Source of the DNA: CAZIIK01 sp964539235
GTDB lineage: Bacteria > Pseudomonadota > Gammaproteobacteria > Francisellales > CACEW01
NCBI GenBank assembly: GCA_964539235.1
Contig: CAZIIK010000074.1
Location: 1 to 27,211, forward strand
Direction of reading: 5' to 3'
Length of the DNA stretch: 27,211 bases
Shown: piece after piece, positions 15,856 through 25,287 of the stretch
How positions within the stretch are numbered: position 1 is the stretch's first letter
How the letters are laid out: each line of letters opens with the position of its first letter
Notes under the pieces: model-generated
Databases searched by the model: none
What the model was told of the DNA's origin: nothing
What the model saw: the letters and a program-made list of their open reading frames with translations, nothing else
Translations under genes and position numbers: made by a program

Positions 15856-17107
15856 GCCCCGCTGCTTGCATCTGGATCAACCACGGCAAAACCGCCGCAA
15901 CAGTAAAAAAAGAACCCAAGATTACCAAACGATCAGTCGTACTCATTTGTGCAACTACGGCCTGACAGGCTTGCAATACGGAATCGTGCGCAATAGCCAC
16001 ATCCGGTAATGCCTGTGCCAATGTCGATAACGATGCAGCGCGTTCATCTGTTAGTGCAGCATAATGCCAGACGTCGATATGTGGCACTAAAGCTTGCACA
16101 ATGCCCTTGATGTCTTTATCGGCCAGCGCCGAAAATAGCGCATAAGTATGTGTAAACTTAGACTCTTTTGCCAAGCATTCAGCCAAATGCGCTGCTGCAT
16201 GCGGATTATGTGCCACATCGAGCACCACGGTTTTCCCTGTGGCTAACACAAACGTTTGATAGCGCCCCGGCACTTGCAATTGCGTCAATACTTGAGTCAG
16301 AACTTCTGGTGTCAGGCGCGCGGCAATACTCGGTACAGCATGGAGAGCTGCCAATACGGTCGCCGCATTTTGCAGAGGAATCTGCGGCATTGGCAATGCC
16401 GAATAAACGTGGCCATAGCCTTGCCATTGCCAATGATCCACATGCTGTGTAACGTGATAGTCAACACCGGCATATTGCGCCAGCGCACCGATCGACTGAA
16501 AAGCAGCTGATAAAGTCTCAGGCGGGTCCAGGTCTCCACAAATCACAGGCTTACCTGCTCGCGCAATACCCGCTTTTTCACGCGCAATTTCCGCACGAGT
16601 GTCCCCCAACCAAGCCTGATGATCTAACGCAATACTGGCAATAATCGCAACATCGGCATCAACAATATTGACCGCATCCAAACGCCCGCCTAATCCTACT
16701 TCCAAAATAACAACATCGACTGCCGCTTGTTGAAACCAACATAATGCGGCTAATACGCAATACTCAAAAAAAGTCAGTAAGATTTCACCGCGCACCGCAT
16801 CAATCTGCGCAAAAATGGCACATAAAGCATCATCTGTAATGAACTCGCCTGACACCGTAAAGCGTTCGTTAATGCGCATCAAATGAGGCGATGTATAAGT
16901 GCCGGTGACATAACCCAATTTACGCAGACAAGCATCTAAGCAGGCTACGGTTGTGCCTTTTCCATTCGTACCAGCCACCGTAAAAACAGGCACTTTAACC
17001 GGCAGTAGATCCAAATTTTGCGCCACTTGGCGGATACGCGCTAGGCCTAGTTCCATCTCTTGTGGATGCACCGCATCGATACGATTTAACCATTCAGTCA
17101 ATTGCAT
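15842..17107 (-). CDS. folC: Folylpolyglutamate synthase / dihydrofolate synthase
   Basis: About 421 residues from ATG 17107, with AAAGG 8 bases upstream; a TTG two codons earlier is unlikely. A Mur-ligase-type enzyme that adds glutamate to dihydropteroate and to reduced folates. Conserved stretches are VAGTNGKGTTVACLDACL (P-loop), GTYTSPHLMRINERF, EVGLGGRLDAVNIVDADV and LDVAHNPHAAAHL. It lies 11 bases downstream of accD and overlaps the SPOR gene, the usual gammaproteobacterial order. Confidence 0.94.
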   Translation of the reverse strand: MQLTEWLNRIDAVHPQEMELGLARIRQVAQNLDLLPVKVPVFTVAGTNGKGTTVACLDACLRKLGYVTGTYTSPHLMRINERFTVSGEFITDDALCAIFAQIDAVRGEILLTFFEYCVLAALCWFQQAAVDVVILEVGLGGRLDAVNIVDADVAIIASIALDHQAWLGDTRAEIAREKAGIARAGKPVICGDLDPPETLSAAFQSIGALAQYAGVDYHVTQHVDHWQWQGYGHVYSALPMPQIPLQNAATVLAALHAVPSIAARLTPEVLTQVLTQLQVPGRYQTFVLATGKTVVLDVAHNPHAAAHLAECLAKESKFTHTYALFSALADKDIKGIVQALVPHIDVWHYAALTDERAASLSTLAQALPDVAIAHDSVLQACQAVVAQMSTTDRLVILGSFFTVAAVLPWLIQMQAAGHVDA

Positions 17108-17118
17108 GACCAAAACCT

Positions 17119-18030
17119 TTAGGCAGTTGCTGCGTCGTCTTGCTCGGATAACTCAGCGTGAGACACAGGTGTAGGAAGATGCATCAATTTTGCAATCACA
17201 GCGGCAACTTTTTCACGCAACTGTCGGCGATCGACGATCATGTCGACCATGCCTTTCTCTTGCAAAAATTCACTGCGCTGAAAACCTTCCGGTAATTTTT
17301 CACGCACAGTTTGTTCGATAACACGTGGCCCTGCAAACCCAATCAAGGCTTTAGGCTCTGCAACATGAATATCACCCAACATTGCTAAACTGGCTGATAC
17401 ACCACCGGTTGTCGGGTCGGTTAATACCACAATGTAAGGCAGACCGGCTTGCTTCAATTTGGCAAGCGCTGCACTCACTTTAGCCATTTGCATCAGTGAA
17501 AACACAGATTCTTGCATCCGTGCACCACCACTGGCAGTAAAACAGATCAAAGGTAATTTATGTTGCAAACAGGTTTCGACAGCGCGCACAAAACGCTCAC
17601 CGACCACTGAGCCCATCGAGCCGCCCAAAAAGGAAAATTCGAAAGCTGCAGCGACAACACCTAGGCCTAGTAGTTGGCCTTGAACAACGACCAAAGCATC
17701 TTTCTCACCTGTTTTGCTCTGGGCACCTGACAGTCTATCTTTGTACTGTTTGGTATCTTTGAATTTCAATTTATCGACCGGTGCAACATCTGCTGCGATC
17801 TCAGCTTGCCCCTCGCCATCGAGGAAAACCGCAATGCGTTGGCGGGCACTGATGCGAAAATGGTGATCACAATGCGTACAAACACTGTAATTGCGCTCAA
17901 GTTCTGGCCGATACAAAGTTTGACCACAGGCAGGACAACGTTCCCAAACACCTTCGCGAACGCCTTTATCTTTACTTTGAGCCGATTCAGTACGGATTTT
18001 TTCCGGCAGAATACTCTTAATCCAACTCAT
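17119..18030 (-). CDS. accD: Acetyl-CoA carboxylase carboxyltransferase subunit beta
   Basis: About 303 residues from ATG 18030 ([12 protein letters not shown], the family's normal N-terminus), with GAGG upstream; the longer frame to 18099 lies inside truA and is not expected. AccD, with AccA, transfers carboxyl from biotin to acetyl-CoA to give malonyl-CoA for fatty acid synthesis. The four-Cys zinc ribbon is CPACG...CTHCD (about 33-55). The crotonase-like core has [20 protein letters not shown] and [17 protein letters not shown]. It overlaps the end of truA by 14 bases. Confidence 0.95.
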   Translation of the reverse strand: MSWIKSILPEKIRTESAQSKDKGVREGVWERCPACGQTLYRPELERNYSVCTHCDHHFRISARQRIAVFLDGEGQAEIAADVAPVDKLKFKDTKQYKDRLSGAQSKTGEKDALVVVQGQLLGLGVVAAAFEFSFLGGSMGSVVGERFVRAVETCLQHKLPLICFTASGGARMQESVFSLMQMAKVSAALAKLKQAGLPYIVVLTDPTTGGVSASLAMLGDIHVAEPKALIGFAGPRVIEQTVREKLPEGFQRSEFLQEKGMVDMIVDRRQLREKVAAVIAKLMHLPTPVSHAELSEQDDAATA

Positions 18031-18820
18031 AGAATAATGCCTCGATGCCACTGGCTGAAAATTGGGGCAAATCATACGCGACCGGGTATTGAACTGCAAC
18101 TAAATATAGACCGTCAGGTGGCGCGGTTGGCCCAGCTAAACGACGATCTTTCGACTGTAAGATTTGCTGAAAATCCGCCACTGTGCATTTCTGCTGTCCC
18201 ACCCATAGCAAAGTCCCCATAATGTTACGCACCATATGGTGCAAAAATGCATTAGCGCAGATATCGAGAATCAGAAAATCTGCACGCGTGAACACATTGG
18301 CAAAATGCACTTCGCGCATCGCTGTATGCGACTGGCAGTGCGCACTACGCAAAGCACTAAAATCTTGTTCACCCAGTAGATGCTGAGCAGCAGCCTGTAT
18401 TGCCACAGGATCCAATGGGTATGGATAATGCGTCACAGCACCTTGCAAAAAAGGCGACGCAACCGCCCCACGGTAGAGTAAGTATTGATAGCGTCGAGAT
18501 TCAGCACTAAAGCGCGCACTAAATTCCGTTGGAACTGCATGCACCCAGTTAACACGCACATCATGGGGCAATGCGGCATTCACCCCATGCACCCAGGCTT
18601 TATCGGGACGTTGTACAGAGGTTTGAAAATGCACCACTTGACCCAATGCATGCACACCGGCATCGGTACGGCCGGCACAAATAGTCTCAACCGGATGATC
18701 TGCGATTTGCGTTAAAGCTGCTTCCAAACGCCCTTGGACAGAATCAGCATGCGACTGACGCTGCCAACCTGCATAGCGAGTACCAACATACTGAATACCC
18801 AGCGCATAATTCTGCGTCAT
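18017..18820 (-). CDS. truA: tRNA pseudouridine(38-40) synthase
   Basis: About 267 residues from ATG 18820, with AGAGG 6 bases upstream; the ATG at 18826 touches that site. TruA isomerises uridines 38-40 in the anticodon arm of many tRNAs. The catalytic motif [18 protein letters not shown] carries the nucleophile Asp; [15 protein letters not shown] and [17 protein letters not shown] are also typical. In pseudomonads the order is fimV-truA-trpF-accD; here an uncharacterised secreted-protein gene precedes truA and trpF is absent. Confidence 0.95.
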   Translation of the reverse strand: MTQNYALGIQYVGTRYAGWQRQSHADSVQGRLEAALTQIADHPVETICAGRTDAGVHALGQVVHFQTSVQRPDKAWVHGVNAALPHDVRVNWVHAVPTEFSARFSAESRRYQYLLYRGAVASPFLQGAVTHYPYPLDPVAIQAAAQHLLGEQDFSALRSAHCQSHTAMREVHFANVFTRADFLILDICANAFLHHMVRNIMGTLLWVGQQKCTVADFQQILQSKDRRLAGPTAPPDGLYLVAVQYPVAYDLPQFSASGIEALFYELD

Positions 18821-18829
18821 CTGCATCCT

Positions 18830-20347
18830 CTATTGCGCAGGTTTAACCGGATTAGTAAACCAATGTGCTGGCATCATTTGATACTGATAAATACCCATAT
18901 TCATCGGTTCAGATTCCGCATGCTTACCGAACGCCCCTTGACCTTTAACGAAGGTTTCAAAACGTTCAGTGGCATCCTTCACATCTTGGGCGCTGTAGGA
19001 TTTGCCTTTGTATGTCGCACCAAAAGCATTGATGGCACCTGCGCCTTGATCGGTTGGACTAACACCTGGGTAAGACACCATCTGCGCACAACCATCTGTA
19101 TTGGCACCTGAAGTACACTCACTGGAGAACATAAAAAACACGCGTTGGAAATAGCCTTTTGCACGCGTGCTGTCGAAAAATTTATCGGCACTGTATTGTG
19201 CTGCACCTGGAGCCTTGCCACTTGGATTGTAGAGAATGTACAGCATATTTACGCCATTTTCCGTGGCATCTGGATCATTCGGCAGCAAAGTATTGACTGG
19301 ATTCGAAGTTTGCAACGCTTGAGTATAAATACTGTCACCCGTGTACACCCCATTTTTTTGTTGTATTGGCATAAAACCTAACGGAGCCGAGCCTCCAGAA
19401 GCGCCTCGAGAACGCCCACCGACATACGTGTATTTGGTTTTACCGCCACAGGTTTTAGCAGCAGGCGAACAATTATTGGCCCAAATATTGTAGTTTTGGA
19501 TGTATGGCTCATCGAGTTGTTGAAACCCAAAATTAGGACCCGGCGCCGTTGCGGTTCCCCAGGTACCGGGGTTATACCAAGCCAAGTTTTTAAAACCACC
19601 GGTTGCGGTTAACTTCATTGCTTTTGTATTCGACTCTAAGTTCATCGCGTTGCGAATCAACGTTACCGCACGACCATCTTTGATACCAGCCCCCTGGAAA
19701 TCAAAGGTTAACCCTGAAATTAATTTGGCCGGTTTTTTTAAACCTTTCAAATAGGTTTGTGCTGCATTGGCCCAGCAAATAGCCGAAGTCACCGTTAATG
19801 GGTCAGGCAACTGATAAGTCCCACTTTTTGTTTTCAGTCCAGCTGCCAACAAAGCACCCACTTTCTTAACACAAGCCGGCGCACTGAAATTAGTCCAAGC
19901 GCTATTGCGAGAACCCAAGTAAGGATTCACCATAATCTCTGAACCTTTATCCGCAACCAGTTTAAGGTTTTGCATAAAATCTGTGAAAAATACACTTTGC
20001 TGCGGTGTTGTTTTGAGCACCACACGCCCTTGCACAGAATCACCTGGCAAAGGTATTTGATAAGCGGGGTTTGAACCCGGGCTTTCCACTGTCATTATCA
20101 CACGATTCCATTCCCAACCAAACGGTTGGTGCGCTGCAATACGTTCTGCCAACGTTTGAAAATAGGCTGCTTGGTCTGGTGGATTGACAGCAAGACCGGG
20201 CTTATAGTTTTGATTAGAAGCCGCATCGACCCACAACAGATGCAAACCTTCAACCGGCATGACTGGCACAGATGTTGCACCCTGTGCGCAGGTCAATCCA
20301 ATCACTGCAGCCCCAACGGCTAATCCCAGCGTATATTTTTTTTGCAA
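18830..20347 (-). CDS. Uncharacterised secreted protein with six mature cysteines
   Basis: The open frame encodes about 505 residues: a Sec signal peptide (KKYTLGLAVGAAVIGLTC, cleavage near AQGA), then a mature region with six cysteines at about 159, 191, 293, 300, 411 and 420, spaced like disulfide pairs. It is rich in Gly, Asn, Pro and aromatics, without membrane helices, so it is probably periplasmic or released. I do not recognise a family. The only in-frame start is a TTG at 20347 without a ribosome site. A better ATG at 20352-20354, with GGGGA seven bases upstream, is one base out of frame because of a run of eight A (20336-20343); seven A would give MSFAKKYTLG. Expression may thus depend on slippage, or the frame is newly broken. 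The truA ribosome site begins right at its stop. Confidence 0.7.
   Translation of the reverse strand: MQKKYTLGLAVGAAVIGLTCAQGATSVPVMPVEGLHLLWVDAASNQNYKPGLAVNPPDQAAYFQTLAERIAAHQPFGWEWNRVIMTVESPGSNPAYQIPLPGDSVQGRVVLKTTPQQSVFFTDFMQNLKLVADKGSEIMVNPYLGSRNSAWTNFSAPACVKKVGALLAAGLKTKSGTYQLPDPLTVTSAICWANAAQTYLKGLKKPAKLISGLTFDFQGAGIKDGRAVTLIRNAMNLESNTKAMKLTATGGFKNLAWYNPGTWGTATAPGPNFGFQQLDEPYIQNYNIWANNCSPAAKTCGGKTKYTYVGGRSRGASGGSAPLGFMPIQQKNGVYTGDSIYTQALQTSNPVNTLLPNDPDATENGVNMLYILYNPSGKAPGAAQYSADKFFDSTRAKGYFQRVFFMFSSECTSGANTDGCAQMVSYPGVSPTDQGAGAINAFGATYKGKSYSAQDVKDATERFETFVKGQGAFGKHAESEPMNMGIYQYQMMPAHWFTNPVKPAQ
20336..20343 (-). repeat. A8 homopolymer at the start of the secreted-protein gene
   Basis: Eight A on the coding (minus) strand lie at what would be codons 4-6 counted from the ATG at 20354. 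Loss of one A, or slippage by one base, joins that ATG and its ribosome site to the long frame. A sequencing error in the homopolymer would look the same. Confidence 0.6.
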
Positions 20348-20533
20348 AAGACATATCTAATCCCCAGACAATAAGACATTGGGCTTAGTCTAGGTTAAAG
20401 TTTTAGGGAATACTAGGCACTGTATTTTGTTGTAGATATTGGGCATACAGCCACCGAGTTTTGGGATGGTATCTCGCAACCATTTTCTGTAAGATCTGTC
20501 AGTTTTGTAACGACCTTCTTGAGGCTCAACGTC

Positions 20534-21586
20534 ATGAAATCCGCACAATTTTTATTCAGCTCCAAAATGGAGGCCGATCCCTCGGCGGACATGCTGTCTA
20601 TTTATGTGCAATCAGATGTTTTCACGGCATTACAAAATATGACTCAAGCTTATGGCCGGTTCAAACTAGAAAACACTTCAACAGGTTTTTTATTTCAGGC
20701 AGGTGAACATAGGTTTGTTGTTGAAGACCATCTCAACCTCTTCCGCATTAGTGTCTTAGAAGCCACCGAGCTAAATGCTGAAACTGCAGACTTACTAGCA
20801 ACAGTGGGTTATTTTCTGTTTCACAATCGCTATTCCCAATGTGAGTTAGAAGCCATAACCATTCGTGAAGAGGCGCAACTCTGGCATAGCGCCACAGCTG
20901 TTGGCCTCAACATTACGACCAACAGCATTTTACAAGGCAAACGTTTTACTGCTTATACCCAAGCACACAAGCAACGCTTGCAACAACAAACCTTAGCACC
21001 ATTCCACTTTACCCAAGAAATGGAAGCAACATTGCAACGCAATGCCCCTATCCATACACCGCAGAAATTACCCAATCTGTTTGCACCGACTGCGGCTAAA
21101 ACGGAACAACTGAAACGATACCGTGCTTCCATTTTTATGGATTCCTATGTCTTTACCTACTTGAAAGAACTGGTGCGTAGCTATGGCAACCTAGCATTTT
21201 GGAATACGGGCAATGGATTCGAATTGGCACTAGATGATAATCGTATTACCATCAGCGCACATCAAGATCTTTACCGTCTCAGCCTGATCACAGGTGATAG
21301 CTTAAAACTCGGCGCAGCTGAATTATTGGCTAAAGCCACGTACCATTTGTTTTACGACAAATATGGCGTGTGCCGCCTGGCAGAGCGTAATGGCAACAAA
21401 CAAGCACTGTGGGATGCCGCAATCGACGCCGGCATAGAGGTCAGTCCAGCTAACGATCAGCAAAAAGCTGAATTTCAACGCTTTGCCCAACAACGTGCCA
21501 AACGCTTTCGGCAAACTCACCAAAACATGCTAGCACAAATTCTACGCAAAACGCAGGATAGTGGCCCAGCACCAGACCCCAGTTGA
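20534..21586 (+). CDS. Protein with two tandem ~105-residue repeats, function unknown
   Basis: 350 residues from ATG 20534 (GAGG upstream; an in-frame TTG at 20519 is weaker). It has no signal peptide or membrane helix. Residues about 22-127 and 199-302 are diverged copies of one domain. Matched pairs are DVFTALQNMTQAYG/YVFTYLKELVRSYG, NTSTGFLF/NTGNGFEL, LNLFRISV/QDLYRLSL, LLATVGYFLFHNRYSQCEL/LLAKATYHLFYDKYGVCRL and AQLWHSATAVGLNI/QALWDAAIDAGIEV. A polar linker joins them and a basic helical tail (AEFQRFAQQRAKRFRQTHQN) follows. The pattern (short strands, A-x-x-L-x-x-A helix, then A-L-W-x-x-A-x-x-x-G-I-x-V) weakly recalls the LPD7-type domain of large polyvalent and conjugation proteins; that is only a guess from pattern. 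It stands alone between divergent and downstream unrelated genes. Confidence 0.8.
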   Translation: MKSAQFLFSSKMEADPSADMLSIYVQSDVFTALQNMTQAYGRFKLENTSTGFLFQAGEHRFVVEDHLNLFRISVLEATELNAETADLLATVGYFLFHNRYSQCELEAITIREEAQLWHSATAVGLNITTNSILQGKRFTAYTQAHKQRLQQQTLAPFHFTQEMEATLQRNAPIHTPQKLPNLFAPTAAKTEQLKRYRASIFMDSYVFTYLKELVRSYGNLAFWNTGNGFELALDDNRITISAHQDLYRLSLITGDSLKLGAAELLAKATYHLFYDKYGVCRLAERNGNKQALWDAAIDAGIEVSPANDQQKAEFQRFAQQRAKRFRQTHQNMLAQILRKTQDSGPAPDPS

Positions 21587-21670
21587 ATTCCAAGTCACAG
21601 TGCAGGATGCCATATAAAAAGCTTTTTGCTAGAATCGCCCCTCGATCTCACACATAGAAGAACTCGACCC

Positions 21671-22264
21671 ATGAAAAAAAGCAAAGCACTATTGCCAGTT
21701 TTACTCACCATCCTGCTAATTTTGGCTATCTTCTGTGGTTTCTGGATGACACATCAGTCAACAGCACATCACCACATACTTCTCAGCCAAAAAACTGCTG
21801 CAACTAACATGGTACCCGCAGCCGTGCAGGCAAATGAGCATGATCAAATCATTGCAGATAACATGACTAATCACCAAAATCCTCAGACGGTTAAAGTGCA
21901 AGAAACACCCTACGGAAAACTGGTCACAGCAAAAGAGTCTGGCGTTAAAAACGGCGTGCATTATGAGATCATCAAAACTCAGCTACTCCCGAAAAATGCG
22001 CGTATTCATCGTCCTACACCCGAACAAGTCGTGTTACACACTTTGCCCAACGGCACCGTCATCGCCAAAGAAATGTCGACTGGTCGCACACAACCGCACC
22101 AACCGCACGTAAGCCATCAGCCTGTTGGTTTTCAGCAAGCCGAACACAATATGCTGGTACAGCAAGCTGCTATTGAGGCTCTGATGCAACAGCAAATGCA
22201 GGCAGTACTACACAATATACCGGTACGTTTTCACCAGCCTGATCGTCACAACCCAAACCACTGA
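21671..22264 (+). CDS. Membrane-anchored His/Gln-rich protein, unknown
   Basis: 197 residues from ATG 21671; the in-frame TTG at 21626 is not needed. A short basic start (MKKSKA) precedes one transmembrane helix (LLPVLLTILLILAIFCGFW, about 7-25). The rest should face the periplasm: a polar region, a compact segment with KVQETPYGKLVTAKESGVKN and LHTLPNGTVIAKEMSTG that could form a small beta domain, and a C-terminal tail rich in His, Gln and Pro, with a Gln/Ala/Met helix (MLVQQAAIEALMQQQMQAVL). No recognised family. It sits 20 bases before serS and may share its transcript. Confidence 0.65.
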   Translation: MKKSKALLPVLLTILLILAIFCGFWMTHQSTAHHHILLSQKTAATNMVPAAVQANEHDQIIADNMTNHQNPQTVKVQETPYGKLVTAKESGVKNGVHYEIIKTQLLPKNARIHRPTPEQVVLHTLPNGTVIAKEMSTGRTQPHQPHVSHQPVGFQQAEHNMLVQQAAIEALMQQQMQAVLHNIPVRFHQPDRHNPNH

Positions 22265-22284
22265 TTAACTCGTTTATTTGAACT

Positions 22285-23559
22285 ATGATTGACCCTAAAC
22301 TTTTACGACAAAACCCTGAAAAACTTGCAGTAAACCTTAAGCGCCGCGGTGTTATCCTAAATATCGACCGCCTCAATGAGTTGGAACAGCAACGCAAGAC
22401 CTTACAGGAATCAACACAGTCTCTGCAAAACCAACGTAATGTACATTCCAAAGCCATTGGCCAAGCAAAAGCCAATGGAGACAATGCGGACTCGCTCATG
22501 GCTGAAGTGAATACCATTAACCAAGCACTGAAAACGCAGGAAACCCAGCTCAACGAAATTCAGACAGCACTGCAAACCTATCTTGCCACATTGCCGAATT
22601 GGCTAGATGACAGTGTGCCTGAGGGTAAAGATGAAGCCGATAATGTCGAGGTCCGCACTTGGGGCACACCAGCGACGCTAGCGTTTGAGCCGCAAGACCA
22701 TATTACTTTGGGCGAAAAACTGCATGGCATTGATTTTGAAGCGGCCAGCAAATTGTCGGGTGCTCGTTTTGTCATGCTTAAAGGTGATATCGCCCGACTG
22801 CAACGTGCTTTAATCCAATTTATGCTCGACACCCATATCGACACTCATGGTTACCAAGAAACCTATGTTCCCTACCTGGTCAAAAGGGACTGTTTCTATG
22901 GCACTGGACAGTTACCCAAATTTGATGAGGATTTTTTTGATATTGCAGGCGACCATGACTTGAGTTTGATTTCCACAGCAGAAATCCCTCTCACCAACTC
23001 AGCACGCAACCATATATTCCAAGCACAAGAATTGCCTGTGCAATTGGTCGCCCATACGCCTTGTTTTCGCAGTGAAGCTGGCTCCTACGGGCGCGATACG
23101 CGTGGCATGATCCGCCAACACCAATTCGAAAAAGTCGAACTGGTACATTTCGTCAAACCCGAGGATTCTTTCGCGGCGCTGGAACGCCTGACACAACATG
23201 CTGAAACCATCCTACAAAAACTTGAGATCCCCTACCGCGTCGTTAACCTGTGCAGCGGCGACATTGGCTTTGGCGCAACCAAAACCTATGACCTAGAGGT
23301 CTGGATGCCTAGCCAAGGCACGTATCGAGAAATCTCATCATGCAGCAATTGCCTAGATTTCCAAGCTCGGCGCTTGCAAGCCCGTTGGAAAAATCCTGAA
23401 ACGGGAAAAAATGAACTCATTCATACGCTGAATGGCTCTGGTGTTGCTGCAGGTCGTGCCTTAATTGCCATTCTAGAGAACTATCAAACAGCAGCAGGTC
23501 ATATTCGCATACCTGATGTATTGCAGCCCTACATGGGTGGAAAAACCATTATTCAATAA
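22285..23559 (+). CDS. serS: Seryl-tRNA synthetase
   Basis: 424 residues. The N-terminal tRNA-binding coiled-coil arm spans about 25-110 ([20 protein letters not shown] ...). The class II catalytic core has motif 2 ([20 protein letters not shown]), the serine-binding [23 protein letters not shown], and motif 3 ([18 protein letters not shown]). It charges tRNA-Ser, and tRNA-Sec where present, with serine. The ATG lacks a good Shine-Dalgarno sequence, but the N-terminus [12 protein letters not shown] is the family's normal start. fabI follows after 11 bases. Confidence 0.97.
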   Translation: MIDPKLLRQNPEKLAVNLKRRGVILNIDRLNELEQQRKTLQESTQSLQNQRNVHSKAIGQAKANGDNADSLMAEVNTINQALKTQETQLNEIQTALQTYLATLPNWLDDSVPEGKDEADNVEVRTWGTPATLAFEPQDHITLGEKLHGIDFEAASKLSGARFVMLKGDIARLQRALIQFMLDTHIDTHGYQETYVPYLVKRDCFYGTGQLPKFDEDFFDIAGDHDLSLISTAEIPLTNSARNHIFQAQELPVQLVAHTPCFRSEAGSYGRDTRGMIRQHQFEKVELVHFVKPEDSFAALERLTQHAETILQKLEIPYRVVNLCSGDIGFGATKTYDLEVWMPSQGTYREISSCSNCLDFQARRLQARWKNPETGKNELIHTLNGSGVAAGRALIAILENYQTAAGHIRIPDVLQPYMGGKTIIQ

Positions 23560-23570
23560 GGAGAAAAACC

Positions 23571-24359
23571 ATGGGATTCCTAACAGGAAAACGCGCCCTG
23601 ATTACAGGCGTCATGAGCAATCGATCTATCGCTTATGGCATTGCCAAAGCAATGCAACGCGAAGGTGCTGAAATGGCGTTTACTTATGTGAATGATCAAT
23701 TTAAAGATCGCGTCACCAAATTAACTGCCGAGTTCAATCCCGTAGCGGTATTACCCTGTGATGTGGCACAAGATCAAGATATTGAACAGGTATTTAGTTC
23801 ACTCAAAACCCACTGGGACCAAGTGGATATTATTATTCATGCGATTGCCTTTGCACCGGCAGACCAATTAGAAGGTGATTTCTTGGCTAATGTCACACGC
23901 GAAGGTTTCGCCATTGCCCATGATATAAGTGCATACAGCCTGTGCGCCTTGGCCAAAGCGGCACGCCCCATGTTAAGCGACAGCGGATCAGTTGTGGCAT
24001 TGACCTACCTGGGTGCAGAAAAAGCCGTCGCCAACTACAACACCATGGGACTGGCCAAGGCCAGCCTAGAGGCAGCTGTACGCTACAGCGCACAAAGTTT
24101 AGGCCCACAAGGCATTCGTGTGAACGCGATTTCTGCTGGCCCGATCAAAACATTGGCAGCTTCCGGCATCAAAGGCTTTAAAAAGATGCTGGATCATAAC
24201 CAGCAAGTTGCGGCATTGAAACGCAATGTTACCGCAGACGAAGTCGGCAATGTCGCCGCATTTCTCGCTTCTGACTTAGCATCCGGCATGACAGGTGAAA
24301 CGCTTTATGTTGACTGCGGTTTCAACATGGTGGGTGTTCCCAATATCGATGTGGAATGA
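23571..24359 (+). CDS. fabI: Enoyl-[acyl-carrier-protein] reductase (NADH)
   Basis: 262 residues, the normal FabI length, with a strong AAGGAG ribosome site. It reduces trans-2-enoyl-ACP in the last step of each fatty acid elongation cycle. The cofactor loop is [20 protein letters not shown]. The active site Tyr-x6-Lys lies in [20 protein letters not shown] (Tyr156/Lys163-type numbering). The C-terminal part has [18 protein letters not shown], the substrate-loop region where triclosan-type inhibitors act. Its stop overlaps the lplA-like start (ATGA), so the two are coupled. Confidence 0.96.
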   Translation: MGFLTGKRALITGVMSNRSIAYGIAKAMQREGAEMAFTYVNDQFKDRVTKLTAEFNPVAVLPCDVAQDQDIEQVFSSLKTHWDQVDIIIHAIAFAPADQLEGDFLANVTREGFAIAHDISAYSLCALAKAARPMLSDSGSVVALTYLGAEKAVANYNTMGLAKASLEAAVRYSAQSLGPQGIRVNAISAGPIKTLAASGIKGFKKMLDHNQQVAALKRNVTADEVGNVAAFLASDLASGMTGETLYVDCGFNMVGVPNIDVE

Positions 24360-25228
24360 CCGCTAACTGTTATATCTCCCAGGTTCAAGATCCTTACTTG
24401 AACCTGGGCATTGAAGACTGGCTATTTCGCCATGTCTTAGCTGATGAACCTTTACTACTCCTTTGGCAAAATACGCCCTGTGTCGTGATAGGTCGTGCAC
24501 AAAACCCTTGGCTAGAATGCAATGTACCCGAGCTACAGGCGCAAAACATCCCCATTGTCCGCCGCCAAAGCGGTGGCGGTACGGTTTATCATGACCTAGA
24601 CAATCTCAATATCAGCTTTTTGATGCCCAGGGCGATTTATCAGCCTGATCAACATATTGAACTGGTGCAAGCTGCTCTGACAGATTTAGGCATTCCAACC
24701 ACTGCTTCACAACGTCGTGATTTATTCATCAATCACCAATCAAATCTCTATAAAATATTAGGCAGCGCGTTTCGTGAAACCCGCAGTCATGCATTTCACC
24801 ATATGAGCCTACTAATCGATGCTAATGTCGAGCAATTGTGGCAAGCGCTGACACCGGCGATTACTGCAGAGCACAGCAAAGGCGTTGCCTCCGTGCGCCG
24901 CGAAGTCATGACTTTAAAAATGGCGGCGCCACATATCACACTGCCTGACGTTAAACATGCATTACAACAGCGATTTGCACAATGTTATGGCACCGAACCA
25001 ACGCACATATACATCGATGCACAAACCATTCCGACACATGCGGCTCATTACGCCGAAACCATCGCGCAATGGGATTGGATTTTCGGCAAGACCTTGCCGT
25101 TTTCTTTTATCTATAAAAGCGATGTTAGGTGTGAAGTTGAGAAAGGAGTTTTGATACATCCACCAGCGACCGAGAAACCCTGCCTCACCCAACGTATCGC
25201 AACACAGTTTTCGCTGAGAACTACCTAA
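24356..25228 (+). CDS. Lipoate-protein ligase A-like enzyme
   Basis: 290 residues. LplA attaches free lipoate, as lipoyl-AMP, to lipoyl domains of 2-oxoacid dehydrogenases and the glycine cleavage system. The catalytic domain shows [14 protein letters not shown], the signature [20 protein letters not shown], the active-site Lys in [18 protein letters not shown], and the end motif [14 protein letters not shown]. coli LplA has 338 residues with a C-terminal accessory domain; here only about 40 residues follow the GKTLPFS motif, so the accessory domain is short or partly missing. Coupling to fabI by ATGA suggests coexpression of fatty acid and lipoate metabolism. Confidence 0.87.
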   Translation: MTANCYISQVQDPYLNLGIEDWLFRHVLADEPLLLLWQNTPCVVIGRAQNPWLECNVPELQAQNIPIVRRQSGGGTVYHDLDNLNISFLMPRAIYQPDQHIELVQAALTDLGIPTTASQRRDLFINHQSNLYKILGSAFRETRSHAFHHMSLLIDANVEQLWQALTPAITAEHSKGVASVRREVMTLKMAAPHITLPDVKHALQQRFAQCYGTEPTHIYIDAQTIPTHAAHYAETIAQWDWIFGKTLPFSFIYKSDVRCEVEKGVLIHPPATEKPCLTQRIATQFSLRTT

Positions 25229-25287
25229 CATACGAAGAAAATTTTAACGATGAAGTTCGCGGCTAATGAGGTCATGCAAAGGTGTTT

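Noticed and set aside
21617..21628. AAAAAGCTTTTT palindrome as a terminator of the repeat-protein gene
   Set aside because: The stem is A/T only apart from one GC pair pair and has no loop, so it would not form a stable RNA hairpin.
21631..21636. TAGAAT as a -10 box for the 21671 gene
   Set aside because: No acceptable -35 hexamer lies 16-18 bases upstream; a promoter here is possible but not supported.
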